Below, one piece after another: positions 16,497 to 25,449 of a stretch of DNA of 64,000 bases. Position numbers and translations under genes: made by a program. A model generated the notes under the pieces. That model did not search any database, was not told the DNA's origin, and saw only the letters and a program-made list of their open reading frames with translations. The stretch covers positions 62,001 to 126,000 of the forward strand of contig NZ_FOKG01000017.1 in the NCBI RefSeq assembly GCF_900111885.1. Direction: 5' to 3'. Origin of the DNA: Amycolatopsis marina (GTDB lineage Bacteria > Actinomycetota > Actinomycetes > Mycobacteriales > Pseudonocardiaceae). Each line of letters begins with the position of its first letter. The stretch's first letter is position 1.

Positions 16497-16631
16497 CGCT
16501 CGTGGCGCTCGTCACGGCGGCAACAGCCCCTGCCAGAAGCAGTGGTTCAAGAGCAGTACGGCACGCGATCACGAGGACGACCTCAACTTGGCCTTCCTGA
16601 GCGACGTACGTCTCGGAGAGGAGGTCCCATC

Positions 16632-17450
16632 GTGGCCACGGGTACCAAGTTCGTGGAGTACAACTTAGGTAACCTGCAGCGTGGATCGACCATGGTCGTA
16701 ACGCTGAACACAGGCGCAAACGTTCGCCTGATGAACGGCACCAACCTGCGCGCGTACAAGAACGGTCAGCGGCATCGCTACCACGGCGGGCTGGCCAAGC
16801 GCTCCCCGTTCCGGATCACCGTGCCCAGCAGCGGTCACTGGTACGTCACAGTCGATCTCATGGGGCTGCGGGCGAACTCGGTGCGATCCAGCGTGGCGGT
16901 AGAGCCTCCGCCGCTACCGACAGTCCGCTCGGCATCTGCCGGATCGCTCGCCAACATCCGCCACGAAGCTCCGCCAATCGTCAATGGTGACGACAGCCGC
17001 GTCTGGGACGTGTTCATCTCACATGCCAGCGAGGACAAGGCGACTGTGGCCCGGCCGTTGGCCGAGGCTCTCCAGCAACGCCGCGTTGAGGTATGGCTCG
17101 ACGACTTCGAGCTGCGAATCGGTTACAGCTTGCGACGCAAGATCGATACCGGCCTAGCGCGGAGCAGGTTCGGCATCGTGGTGTTGTCGCGGTCGTTCTT
17201 CGCCAAGGGTTGGCCGCAGTACGAGCTGGACGGCATCGTCAGCCGATCGGTGTCCGGCGAGCAAACCTTGCTGCCCATCTGGCACGAGATCACCAAGGAT
17301 GAGGTCATGGCGCAGTCGCCGTCCTTGGTCGACAAGATTGCCCGTAACACCGCGCTGTCCACCATTGAGGAGATCGCCGACGAGATCGCTGCGGTCGTTC
17401 GACCTGACGGTATCGACCCGGAAATGGATGCTGTCAATGATGAACGTTGA
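16632..17450 (+). CDS. DUF1883-TIR domain protein
   Basis: The 272-residue protein has an N-terminal DUF1883 domain (about 1-90: KFVEYNLGNLQRG, RHRYHGG, VPSSGHWYVTVDL), a linker, and a TIR domain from about residue 124 (VWDVFISHASEDK), with W194 and E198 in KGWPQYELDGI as the likely NADase Trp and Glu. TIR domains cleave NAD+ or make ADPR-based signals; DUF1883 is a small beta-rich domain thought to sense or recruit. The GTG start has GAGAGGAGG upstream. It lies 65 nt upstream of a ThsB-like TIR gene and converges on the TM-macro operon. Confidence 0.88.
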   Translation: MATGTKFVEYNLGNLQRGSTMVVTLNTGANVRLMNGTNLRAYKNGQRHRYHGGLAKRSPFRITVPSSGHWYVTVDLMGLRANSVRSSVAVEPPPLPTVRSASAGSLANIRHEAPPIVNGDDSRVWDVFISHASEDKATVARPLAEALQQRRVEVWLDDFELRIGYSLRRKIDTGLARSRFGIVVLSRSFFAKGWPQYELDGIVSRSVSGEQTLLPIWHEITKDEVMAQSPSLVDKIARNTALSTIEEIADEIAAVVRPDGIDPEMDAVNDER

Positions 17451-17515
17451 ATGACACTTCCGATACGCACCATCCTGGACACCTTGCGGAGGCCTGATCT
17501 CAAGGAGTGGAAATA

Positions 17516-18022
17516 GTGGCATATCGGAACAAGCTCTACGTTGCCTTTGATGGCGACGAGGACATGCGCTGGTACAACATCCTGAAGGCATGGCGCGACA
17601 ACGAACATATTGACTTTGGCTTCCACGACGCTCATGACCTTAACATGGCGCGTGACTCCAGCCTGCCAGAGTCAATCAAGGTGCAACTTCGTGCTCGGAT
17701 GCAAAACTCGAAGACTTTACTTCTGCTGGTCGGCGAGCGAACGAAGTACATCCGCGGTTACATTCCTTGGGAGATCGGTTACGCTCGCTACCTGGATCTA
17801 CCTATCATCGTCGCGAACCTCAACGATATGCGTCAATATGACGCCGCTCGCTGTCCCTCCAGTATCGAAGGAGGCAAAGGTGCTGTTCACATCTCCTTTG
17901 AGGCTAAGATCATAAAATACGCTCTGGACAACTGGCCTGACTACTACTATGGCAATAAAGTGGAAGCACTAAACGGCACATTTCGTTACGTTGACGAAAC
18001 CTACATCAACCTTGGCCTTTGA
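17516..18022 (+). CDS. ThsB-like TIR protein (DUF1863/MTH538 type), paralogue 1
   Basis: The 168-residue protein begins VAYRNKLYVAF at a GTG with AAGGAG 8 nt upstream. It is clearly paralogous to the product of 19352-19864: shared YRNK, AWRDN..IDF.F.DAHDL..ARD, SF..(A/K)IIKYALD, and a final LGL. E86 in PWEIGYA is the likely catalytic Glu. ThsB proteins sense infection and make NAD-derived signals for ThsA. It lies on the opposite strand from the TM-macro gene and ends 23 nt from the HIT gene. GC content is visibly lower than the flanking catabolic genes, suggesting transfer. Confidence 0.85.
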   Translation: MAYRNKLYVAFDGDEDMRWYNILKAWRDNEHIDFGFHDAHDLNMARDSSLPESIKVQLRARMQNSKTLLLLVGERTKYIRGYIPWEIGYARYLDLPIIVANLNDMRQYDAARCPSSIEGGKGAVHISFEAKIIKYALDNWPDYYYGNKVEALNGTFRYVDETYINLGL

Positions 18023-18045
18023 CCCTTCAATCCTTCCGTACCGCG

Positions 18046-18498
18046 TCACGCAGATCGCATTTGGAGGAACGGGCGAAGTCGTGTCGCAATTCGGTCGGTT
18101 TCGACAACGGACAGCTCCCGGACCCGCCCCCGTTCGGTATCCCCCCCGGGAAGCGTTCCTGCGACATGAAAGTGCACGTGCGGAATGGTTTGATGAGCCG
18201 GAACGCCATTGTTCTGCCACACCGCAATCCCGGGCCTCTTGTCGGCAGCATCTATCGCTCGCGCCGCCTGCCTGACGGCCTTCATCAGCGCCGCAGCCTC
18301 ATTGTCCTCAAGGTCAAGTATCGTCTCGCAATGCCGCAGCGGCACTACGAGAAGATGAGAAATACCGCGCTGTTCCCGAGTTACAAGCGTTGCAGTCAAG
18401 CGGTCGCAGCCAAGGATTGTATAGGGACGAAGTCCAGAGAGATACTCGCAGAACGCGCACCTAGTAGCCTCAGGCGCTTCGATGTTGTCCGTCGCCAT
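18046..18498 (-). CDS. HIT-family nucleotide hydrolase/transferase in the TIR operon
   Basis: The 150-residue protein has the histidine triad H107-V-H109-F-H111 within PHVHFHV, an upstream NNGVPAHQTIPH segment and a probable zinc pair C14-x2-C17. HIT proteins cleave phosphoanhydride or phosphoramidate bonds next to an AMP unit, with the middle or last His as nucleophile. The start overlaps the TM-macro stop by one base (TAATG), so the two are co-translated. A HIT enzyme attached to an ADP-ribose-type signalling operon could remove or modify the signal. That role is inference; a housekeeping HIT captured by chance is the alternative. Confidence 0.9.
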   Translation of the reverse strand: MATDNIEAPEATRCAFCEYLSGLRPYTILGCDRLTATLVTREQRGISHLLVVPLRHCETILDLEDNEAAALMKAVRQAARAIDAADKRPGIAVWQNNGVPAHQTIPHVHFHVAGTLPGGDTERGRVRELSVVETDRIATRLRPFLQMRSA

Positions 18499-19355
18499 TA
18501 TGACGGTTTCAGCGAAGTGAGGAAGTCCTGAAACTCAAGCATGTCGATACGATTCAGATCTTCTGGACGCACGAATATATCCAATCGTTCACAGACTCTT
18601 TTTTGTCTGGATGCGAACATAAACGATAGAGCAATAAATCGGATCGAGTCCTGGGCGGGAAGAACCTGGGAAAGTCGGGACTGTCCGCCACCTATGATAG
18701 GTATAGCCACCGCCTCACCGTTCGTAGTCTGGCGGACGGCTTCCCAAAGGTTCATAAGACTGCGCCACAAGCCGTCGATGTCGGCCTGTGCATTGTTGTT
18801 CTTGTCCATCGCCGAATACGCAACACAAAAGTAGTGCGTCCGATGATGACGTAGAACGGCGATCGTTCCTACCGGGTAAGTCGTCGTTTTACCTGGCTTT
18901 TCGATCGTTCCACATGACTGAACTCCACCAAGCGCCCTGTTCAGGTCCTGATCGAGCGCGTCTTGATCTTGCTTGTAGACCTTCTCCAGAAACTGCCCCT
19001 GAACACTGCCGCGCTGGATAATATGTGGCACGGCCGTATCAAACGTGTTGGACATCCCGATCACTAAGTTATCAGCGCACTCAAACAGGTTGCCGGGGAT
19101 TAAACGGATCTCTGTCTTGGGTGCCGAGTACTTCTCCTCGACGGGACGTGGCCAAGAACGCACTGCGCCGATGATCAATGCGATAAGCACGACCGCGAGA
19201 ATCACAGGAAAGTTGAGTTTGGAGATAGCGTCCGGCTTAATGACGTCAAACAGGCCAAGCAGCATCGCCTCGACACCGACGACCGCGAAGACTCGCAGTC
19301 CAAATCGAGCCCAGAAACGCCACGTCCCCAGATCGCGCAATAGTCGACGACTCAC
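18498..19355 (-). CDS. TM-macro effector, type II Thoeris ThsA-like
   Basis: The 285-residue protein has two hydrophobic segments (about 16-39 and 47-68, separated by a DVIKPDAISKLN turn) and then a macro-like domain (about 80-275): IRLIPGNLFECADNLVIGMSNTF at its start and VAIPIIGGGQSRLS near residue 218. Type II Thoeris effectors have this TM plus macro (DUF6430-type) layout and respond to histidine-ADPR made by ThsB, damaging the membrane. The start overlaps the upstream ThsB-like gene by four bases. No enzyme motif other than the ligand-binding macro fold is evident. Confidence 0.87.
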   Translation of the reverse strand: MSRRLLRDLGTWRFWARFGLRVFAVVGVEAMLLGLFDVIKPDAISKLNFPVILAVVLIALIIGAVRSWPRPVEEKYSAPKTEIRLIPGNLFECADNLVIGMSNTFDTAVPHIIQRGSVQGQFLEKVYKQDQDALDQDLNRALGGVQSCGTIEKPGKTTTYPVGTIAVLRHHRTHYFCVAYSAMDKNNNAQADIDGLWRSLMNLWEAVRQTTNGEAVAIPIIGGGQSRLSQVLPAQDSIRFIALSFMFASRQKRVCERLDIFVRPEDLNRIDMLEFQDFLTSLKPS

Positions 19356-19864
19356 AGGCCGACCTTTGCATAGTGATCCGGGTTGTAGTAATGCGGGCCC
19401 GCCACGTCTCCGGCGTTGAAGACGGGCACATACTCATCTAGGGCATACTTGATGATTGCGGGCTGAAACGAGACAGGCATAGTGTAGTAGTTGGCGTCTA
19501 GAAAAGGCTGAGGAATAAAGCTTCTCTCGACTGAACGACTTCCGCCCAGATTGACGATAACCACCGGCAGCCCCAGTTGAATAACCGTGTCAACTTCATA
19601 AGCCAAGAACGAGTATCCGTCGCCGCCTTTGCGGCGACCCGCACTACTCCCGAGCAAGACAACTTGCTTGGCAGTGTTTGAGATACGCTCTCGCAACCGG
19701 CGCTTGATCTGTTCACGCGAGCTAGTATCGCGGGCTACGTAGAGATCGTGGGCATCGAAGAATGAGAAGTCGATGTTCGCATTATCACGCCAGGCTTCCA
19801 TCATCCGATAGCAATGGATGTCTTCGCTGGCGAAGGCTACGTACGTCTTGTTCCGGTAGCTCAA
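19352..19864 (-). CDS. ThsB-like TIR protein, paralogue 2, operon leader
   Basis: The 170-residue protein starts at TTG with CAGGAG 7 nt upstream. It has the ThsB (DUF1863) layout: YRNKTYVAF, AWRDNANIDFSFFDAHDL (about 25-42) and E90 in FLAYEVDTVI as the likely catalytic Glu. Compared with the plus-strand paralogue it has a Gly/Ser/Lys-rich insertion near residues 73-84. It is the first gene of the ThsB, TM-macro, HIT operon, and with the effector forms a recognisable type II Thoeris pair. Confidence 0.88.
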   Translation of the reverse strand: MSYRNKTYVAFASEDIHCYRMMEAWRDNANIDFSFFDAHDLYVARDTSSREQIKRRLRERISNTAKQVVLLGSSAGRRKGGDGYSFLAYEVDTVIQLGLPVVIVNLGGSRSVERSFIPQPFLDANYYTMPVSFQPAIIKYALDEYVPVFNAGDVAGPHYYNPDHYAKVGL

Positions 19865-20323
19865 GCCCTTACTCCTGCGTTAGTTGAATCACTCCCGAAA
19901 TGCTGCGTACGACAGCCTCTCACAAAGATCATCGCGCAGCCTGACGCGCCAGTCTACCCGAGTCAACCAGCAATCTCGAAGCCTGTCGGCACGGGTAGGA
20001 CGGGCTTCGCGTCGTTCGTCATGCACCTTCGGACGCTCCATCGTCAAAGATTCCCGACGAACAGTCGCTACTCGTCAGGCCCAAACATCCGCATGTCACC
20101 TACCGGACCTGCCGGCGCTGAAGAATTACGGGCAAAGCTATCGCGACTTTGCCTCGTTCTCCCTCCGGCGCTCTACTACGAGTGTCAAGGCTTCCGAAAG
20201 TTCTTTTGCGACACCTCCTTCTTGATTGCACATCGACGTAATCTCGTGATCGAGGACAGTCACGTGGCTGGCAATGAATTTGAGCAACGTTTTCAAATCC
20301 TCGTACGTCGAATGCAGCAGGAG
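19865..20323. other. Upstream region of the TIR operon; no certain gene
   Basis: The promoter of the minus-strand TIR operon must lie here. A plus-strand frame ending at 20353 (last residues DDPNWW) is open through most of the stretch but overlaps the TIR gene start, has no good ribosome binding site and matches no family I recognise. It may be the tail of a decayed gene. Confidence 0.4.
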
Positions 20324-20740
20324 TTAGGCATAGACGACCCCAACTGGTGGTGAGCGCTTGTGCGACGGCCCAGGGCGCAGATCACGTCCCGTGATCGCCG
20401 AACGTTTGCAGCCAGAGCCGGCCGGTGCCCCGGGCTCGATGCATGGTTTCGCGGCCACATGGTCCGGTTGCGGACAGGATCGCCGGACCCACGCTGCCGC
20501 TGGACGGCAGACGCGGTCCAGGTCGAGGGCGGGTAGCCAGCGCTGGACCCAGTCGGCGAGGGGCGTCCGGGCGGCGGCGGGGTCGATCCAGGCACCGCGC
20601 CGCCGGTTGGTGGTCATGTCGGAGAGGTAGGCGTGGGTGTCCTCGGCGCTGTGGAATCCGCCCACTGAACTTGTGCCGCCCGCGGTCTGCCGGTAGCGGA
20701 CCCGCCACGAATGTTGTCCTGATTGCTCGGCCCATGCCAT
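20324..20740 (-). pseudogene. N-terminal remnant of a tyrosine integrase
   Basis: The first 70 or so residues (MAWAEQSGQHSWRVRYRQ, then GAWIDPAAARTPLADWVQRW) align with the start of the intact integrase at 28924-30177 (MPWAEQSADTTWRVRYRR, GTWIDPAVGRITVAAWAPDW). After about residue 75 the similarity is lost, with frame breaks and no core-binding or catalytic domain. It shows that an older integrative element once ended or began here. Confidence 0.8.
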
Positions 20741-20849
20741 GACGACCTTCGAGAGTGTGATGTTGCTGGTTGTCCCGATTTGGGAGGTGGGTACCGCTAC
20801 ATCATGAGGTCAAGAGGGGCCTGAGACTATGACGGGACTGGATCGAAGA

Positions 20850-22082
20850 TCACTTCGTAGTCGGTCTGCCGAGTTTTTCTCGTTGAGCGTCTGTTGAGTC
20901 ATGAGCGCTTCCTATTGCTGTGGCCAGTGCACGGTGTGCATGGGGCCAGGGGATGCGTTCCTGCTCGAGAAGTAGTCCGTTGTCATGATTGGCGGCGTGG
21001 TCGACTAGATGCTCGTACAGTTGTTGTTCGGTGTCGGTGAGATGGGGAAGCGATTTGCGTTGAGGGCCTGCACCGTCGACTGAGAGGTGTCGGAACTCTT
21101 CCAGTGTCGTCATGTCCATGAGCGTTGTGTTGACGGCGATACCGTAGCCACGTAGATCGTTGACGAATTGGAGTCCAGGTGCATCGATGTCTCCCCAATA
21201 GATGACTCGTCGAGCGGTTCGCACCCAGGCGATTTGAGCGTAGTAGGAGACACTGAAGCCGTGGCCGTGGAGTACGACGACATCGGTGTGGTCCTCCGTT
21301 ATTGCGTATCCGGTTTCTTTGTTTTCCAAGATCACCACGGTGCTGGGTACGTGTTGCCATCGGTTGAGGTCTTCGACACTGGCAGCTAGGTGACGCATGC
21401 CCGCCAGTTGCGCTCGTAGTGCGGGGTCGAGTAAGGCGACCTGGACGAGGTCTGGTGGAATGCGCAGTCCGAGCCGTTCGTGTAGGCGTCTGCGCCGAGG
21501 CACGGGTGTTGTTTCGTCGTCGGCGGCGTCGCTGGTGCCGAGTAGGGCGAGTACGAGGTGGGCGTTTTTGGCGAGCCATTTAGTGTCGATGCCTTCGATG
21601 GGCAGCTGGCGCAACAGCATCCCGGATGTTGGGTTGGCTTGCAGCCAAGTGACTGTCGTGACTAATCGCAGGTAGTCGCGCTCGCCCATGTCGTTGAGGC
21701 GGCGAATAATGCCGGTGAACTGGGCCTCTGGGAATCTGTGGTACAGCGAGGTCAGACGTCTCCCACAGCGCTGCCATGTTTGTTGGGTGTCGGCGTGGGC
21801 GGCCGCCACTTCGCGCGGGTGACCCAACACCAGTGTTTTCGGCATCTTGTGTGTGCCGGTGGGGAACCGCGAGCTGGTGTATTCGATCACTCCGGGGCCC
21901 TTGTAGGCACGCCATTGCTCTGCCCAGGTGTGGCAGGCGATCGGGTCGGCTGATCGTTGTGTTGTAGTCGGTGGCTGAAGGCTGATTCGTATCGGCCAAG
22001 TCCCCGTTTGCCGGGCCCAGTCCGGGTACTCTTGGACGAAGCGCCTGCGCAGTTGTTCGATGACGTCGTCAGGCTGCCGCAC
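20850..22082 (-). CDS. jetD: Wadjet JetD (Toprim-like nuclease subunit)
   Basis: The 410-residue protein carries the N-terminal DUF3322-type and C-terminal DUF2220 Toprim-like regions of JetD. The nuclease motifs are visible as VVILENKETG (acidic Glu) and VIYWGDIDAPGLQF (DxD). JetD cuts plasmid DNA once the JetABC loop extruder has stalled on a small circle. A GTG at 22082, with GGAGG about 6 nt upstream and a 14-nt overlap with jetC, is preferred over an earlier in-frame start at 22121. It is the last gene of the Wadjet operon. Confidence 0.9.
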   Translation of the reverse strand: MRQPDDVIEQLRRRFVQEYPDWARQTGTWPIRISLQPPTTTQRSADPIACHTWAEQWRAYKGPGVIEYTSSRFPTGTHKMPKTLVLGHPREVAAAHADTQQTWQRCGRRLTSLYHRFPEAQFTGIIRRLNDMGERDYLRLVTTVTWLQANPTSGMLLRQLPIEGIDTKWLAKNAHLVLALLGTSDAADDETTPVPRRRRLHERLGLRIPPDLVQVALLDPALRAQLAGMRHLAASVEDLNRWQHVPSTVVILENKETGYAITEDHTDVVVLHGHGFSVSYYAQIAWVRTARRVIYWGDIDAPGLQFVNDLRGYGIAVNTTLMDMTTLEEFRHLSVDGAGPQRKSLPHLTDTEQQLYEHLVDHAANHDNGLLLEQERIPWPHAHRALATAIGSAHDSTDAQREKLGRPTTK

Positions 22083-25000
22083 CCGTGCCTCCGTCCGACT
22101 CGTCAGTGCGGCGAACCGCAAGGTCGCCGAAGGTGGCCATGGCCGCGTTGGAGTGGCTTCCCTCGGTGGTCATGCGCTTTTCGACGAGGATCGCCTGCCC
22201 GATGAAGGGTTCAACGATGCCGGACATGCGGATGGGTGCGGCGATGAGTAACTGGAACCCGAACTCGTCGAAGGCCGACAAGGCCTGTCCGGAGAAGGTC
22301 TCGTCGGACTTGCTGAACGCTTCGTCGAGCATCAACGGCGCGAACCGTGGGCGGCCGTCGGAGTCGTCGTCCGCCAGGTTGTAGCTCAGGGCGGCGGCCA
22401 GACAGAATGCGACTAACTTTTCCTGTTCGCCACCGGAATTGCTGGCGGTGTTGCGATAGGTGTACACGGTGATCCCATGGGAATTCTCTTCTCTGCCGTA
22501 GAAGGCGTAGCTGGTGCGCACGTCTAGCACGTTGCTGCGCCATTGGCGCGACGCTGCGTCGTCTGCGGTGAATCGGGTCATCAACTCACGCACACGTTTG
22601 AACTGTGCCAACGCTTTATGTGCGTCCCGCTGTGCGGCTGGGGCGTTGCTCAGCAAGGCGTCCACCTTGCGCTGGAACTCCTTGACATCGTTGGAGGGGT
22701 TTGCTTTGAATGCGATTTGGAGGTGGGTGTCCGGGTTGAACTTGACTCGCCGGAGTCCGTCGTTGACCATGTAAACGCGACGTTTGATGTCGGTGGCAGC
22801 ATTTTCGATCTCTCGTTGCAGCATACCGATGGACGGGACCATGTCCTCGGTAATGATCTGCTGGAACTGTGACATCGCTTCGGGCAGTCGTCGTTGGACG
22901 ATCTCTTCGTGCAGGGCTGCGAAGTCGCCTCCCGAACGTTCGATGTCACCGCTGGCATCTGGGGCAAAGTCTCGCCAAGACTCCAGGAAGCGGTCCACGG
23001 CTGTCTTGACCTTCGTGAAGGAATATTTGCCGTCGGCTTCGGCAAGGTCGCGGTGGCGTTCGAGTGCCTTGCCGAACGCGGAGCGAACCTGCCGCATTGC
23101 TGCCGGGTTAACGGGGATTTCGATGTCGGCGAATATGCGGTCGAGGTAAGTACGATCTTCGTCGTCGGCGATGGTGTGTGGTTTGGGTAGTTCGTGTTCA
23201 TAGGTGCTGAGCAGCTGTGTGTGCTGCTGGCCGTATTCCGTAATCTTGGATTTGGTGGTTGAACAGAGTTCCGACGCGGTTGTCCAGGTGGTCTCGGCGT
23301 CGTCGCGGTCTCGTTCCAGTCGTTGCAGGTCGACATTGCTTGCCTTGATCTCGTCGATCCGTTGTTCAAAATCCCCGGCATTGCGCTTGGATGTCCAGTG
23401 GTCCAGCTGAGCCCAGGTGTCGTAGTCGGCGATCTGGGTCGCGGCCGTGATCCTGGACTCCAGGTTCCGGTAATTCACGTCGAGTTCGTCGGCCGCCTCG
23501 AGGGCTTGTTCTTTGGCCACGGCCAGTTCGGTGACCTCGATCTCGAGGGCTGCGCGCTTGGCCGCGGTATTGGCGCCGAGAACGTACGATGAAGGGTTGG
23601 TTAGCTCCGGTCGGTCGTCCTTGCGATAGTGATTGCCCGGTAGTTTGACCGTGCCGCGGACGGTCACGGCTATCCGGTGTTGTTCTAGATCGCGGGCCGT
23701 TTCGACGCACTTGTGCTCGAACTGACGCGCCAGTTGCCCAGCCAGCCACGGTCCACTGGGATGGTTGGTGTCTACAGTGAGCTTGCCCGCCAGAACGTCA
23801 ACGGGTGGTTGATGTCGGTGGGCCGAGGTCGCCGTCACTACGCTGTACTCGACAATGCCGCCCATGTTGTTGTTGTCGATAAACTCCCGGACGACATCTT
23901 TGTGGACGTCGGGCACCAGCATCCGCATGGCGTAGTTGCGCAGTACCTTCTCCGCGGCGGGGCGCCATCGCTCCTCCCCGTCCACGATATCGATCAGCTC
24001 CGCCGCGTATGGCAGGTCGGACACCGGGACGTTGGTGGCTTGCGCGATGTACTCTCGGCGCTTACTTTCTCGTTGCGGGATAAGCGATCCTGCGGTCTGC
24101 AAGGCAAGTAGCTCGGCGGCTTTCGAGTCGTGTAGCCGACGCGTGTCTGCTAGGGCGGCGAACGTTGTGTGCCGGTCTGGCTCGATCTTTTTCTTGTCGG
24201 CTTGTGCCTGGTGCAGGATCTCCGGTACTTCCTCACGCAGTGCGGTGAAGGCGGGTTCATCCTCGGGGCACCGCCGTTCCAGCCTGGTGACGTGGCTGGC
24301 GTAAAACCCGTATGCGCTCTCGCGAGCTGTGGCCTCGTCTTTCGCGGCCTGCAGGCGGACCTTGAGTTCCTGCATGGCCTGTCCTTCTCGGCGCAACTGT
24401 TGGTCGAGCGAAATGAAGCTCTGGTAAGCGTCGTTCTTGGCCTGTTCCTGTCCTGTGAGCCGACGGTCCAAGGCGTCGATGTTTAGGTCCAGACGGTCCA
24501 TGTCCTCTTGGAGCACTCGTAGGTGCACCTCGCGGAGATAGTGGTCCATGGGAGCGCCGAGAAGGGCTGCGGCGCGGTTGCCCGTTTCGCGGGATTTCTG
24601 GTATTTAGTCCAGTACTCGGGTACGTCGCGCAGCACGTGTTCCTGTGTGTGCGCTCGGCGCGCGGTTTCGTATGCGGCGTTGAGCGGGGTAAACGAGTCA
24701 AGCATTTTCTGTGCTGCGCCGAATGTCACTGGAGTGTCGAGCATGTTGCTGCGGATGAACTGGTTCAGGTCGCCGACGTTCTTCATGGATTTGGCCTTAC
24801 CCAGCAGCGACAGAGCAGTTTTCGAGGTGCCGAGTCCAACGCGTTTGGCCAGGGCGCGCATATAGTTCGCTTGGTTATCGGGATAGTCCGCCGGGTACGT
24901 GGCTTTGAGCCAGCGTGTGTTGTACTCCTGCGCGGCCCACGTCTCGAGGACTCTGAGATCGAAGTGCCCGTCGTGTAGTTGGTGCATCGTCTTTATCGAA

Positions 25001-25449
25001 GCGCCGTCGGTTTCGGCGCCGGTGAACCACTTGACTACGACTGCGGTGGTGACCGCCCCCAGTCCGTCTTCGTATGTGGCGCCGACTGCTGACCAGGTCG
25101 TTTTCCCGCCGCGCAGGTACTGCACGTGGGACTGTTCGTGCTCGTCGTCGTTCTCTGACCAGGCGCCGCGAACATAGTCGGTGACACTGCGGGTGCCCTG
25201 TTTGGCGCCGCGGGCGGTCAGGTCCGCTGAGGCGTTGAACCGATGGTCGTTGGTGGGTAGGAGTGCGATGGAGTGAGCGTCCATGAGGGAGGACTTTCCT
25301 GACCCGGACGGACCGGTAAGTAGCATCCCGCGCTCGTCTATGGGGAAGTCTTTGTAGCCGCAGAAGGTGCCCCAGTTGATAACCTGCAACCGGGTGATGC
25401 GGAACTGGCCCAGGTGAATAGTACGGCTGCCGTTGACGGTTTCAGGCAT
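22069..25449 (-). CDS. jetC: Wadjet JetC (SMC/MukB-like ATPase)
   Basis: The 1126-residue protein has a Walker A GPSGSGKSS at 46-54, long coiled-coil arms, an ABC signature region (NSGGEQEKLVAF) and a Walker B/D-loop (LMLDEAFSKSD) near the C terminus, the MukB/SMC-like head arrangement. JetC powers DNA loop extrusion and measures circle size. It overlaps jetB by 8 nt and jetD by 14 nt. Length is normal for the family. Confidence 0.95.
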   Translation of the reverse strand: MPETVNGSRTIHLGQFRITRLQVINWGTFCGYKDFPIDERGMLLTGPSGSGKSSLMDAHSIALLPTNDHRFNASADLTARGAKQGTRSVTDYVRGAWSENDDEHEQSHVQYLRGGKTTWSAVGATYEDGLGAVTTAVVVKWFTGAETDGASIKTMHQLHDGHFDLRVLETWAAQEYNTRWLKATYPADYPDNQANYMRALAKRVGLGTSKTALSLLGKAKSMKNVGDLNQFIRSNMLDTPVTFGAAQKMLDSFTPLNAAYETARRAHTQEHVLRDVPEYWTKYQKSRETGNRAAALLGAPMDHYLREVHLRVLQEDMDRLDLNIDALDRRLTGQEQAKNDAYQSFISLDQQLRREGQAMQELKVRLQAAKDEATARESAYGFYASHVTRLERRCPEDEPAFTALREEVPEILHQAQADKKKIEPDRHTTFAALADTRRLHDSKAAELLALQTAGSLIPQRESKRREYIAQATNVPVSDLPYAAELIDIVDGEERWRPAAEKVLRNYAMRMLVPDVHKDVVREFIDNNNMGGIVEYSVVTATSAHRHQPPVDVLAGKLTVDTNHPSGPWLAGQLARQFEHKCVETARDLEQHRIAVTVRGTVKLPGNHYRKDDRPELTNPSSYVLGANTAAKRAALEIEVTELAVAKEQALEAADELDVNYRNLESRITAATQIADYDTWAQLDHWTSKRNAGDFEQRIDEIKASNVDLQRLERDRDDAETTWTTASELCSTTKSKITEYGQQHTQLLSTYEHELPKPHTIADDEDRTYLDRIFADIEIPVNPAAMRQVRSAFGKALERHRDLAEADGKYSFTKVKTAVDRFLESWRDFAPDASGDIERSGGDFAALHEEIVQRRLPEAMSQFQQIITEDMVPSIGMLQREIENAATDIKRRVYMVNDGLRRVKFNPDTHLQIAFKANPSNDVKEFQRKVDALLSNAPAAQRDAHKALAQFKRVRELMTRFTADDAASRQWRSNVLDVRTSYAFYGREENSHGITVYTYRNTASNSGGEQEKLVAFCLAAALSYNLADDDSDGRPRFAPLMLDEAFSKSDETFSGQALSAFDEFGFQLLIAAPIRMSGIVEPFIGQAILVEKRMTTEGSHSNAAMATFGDLAVRRTDESDGGTGAAA

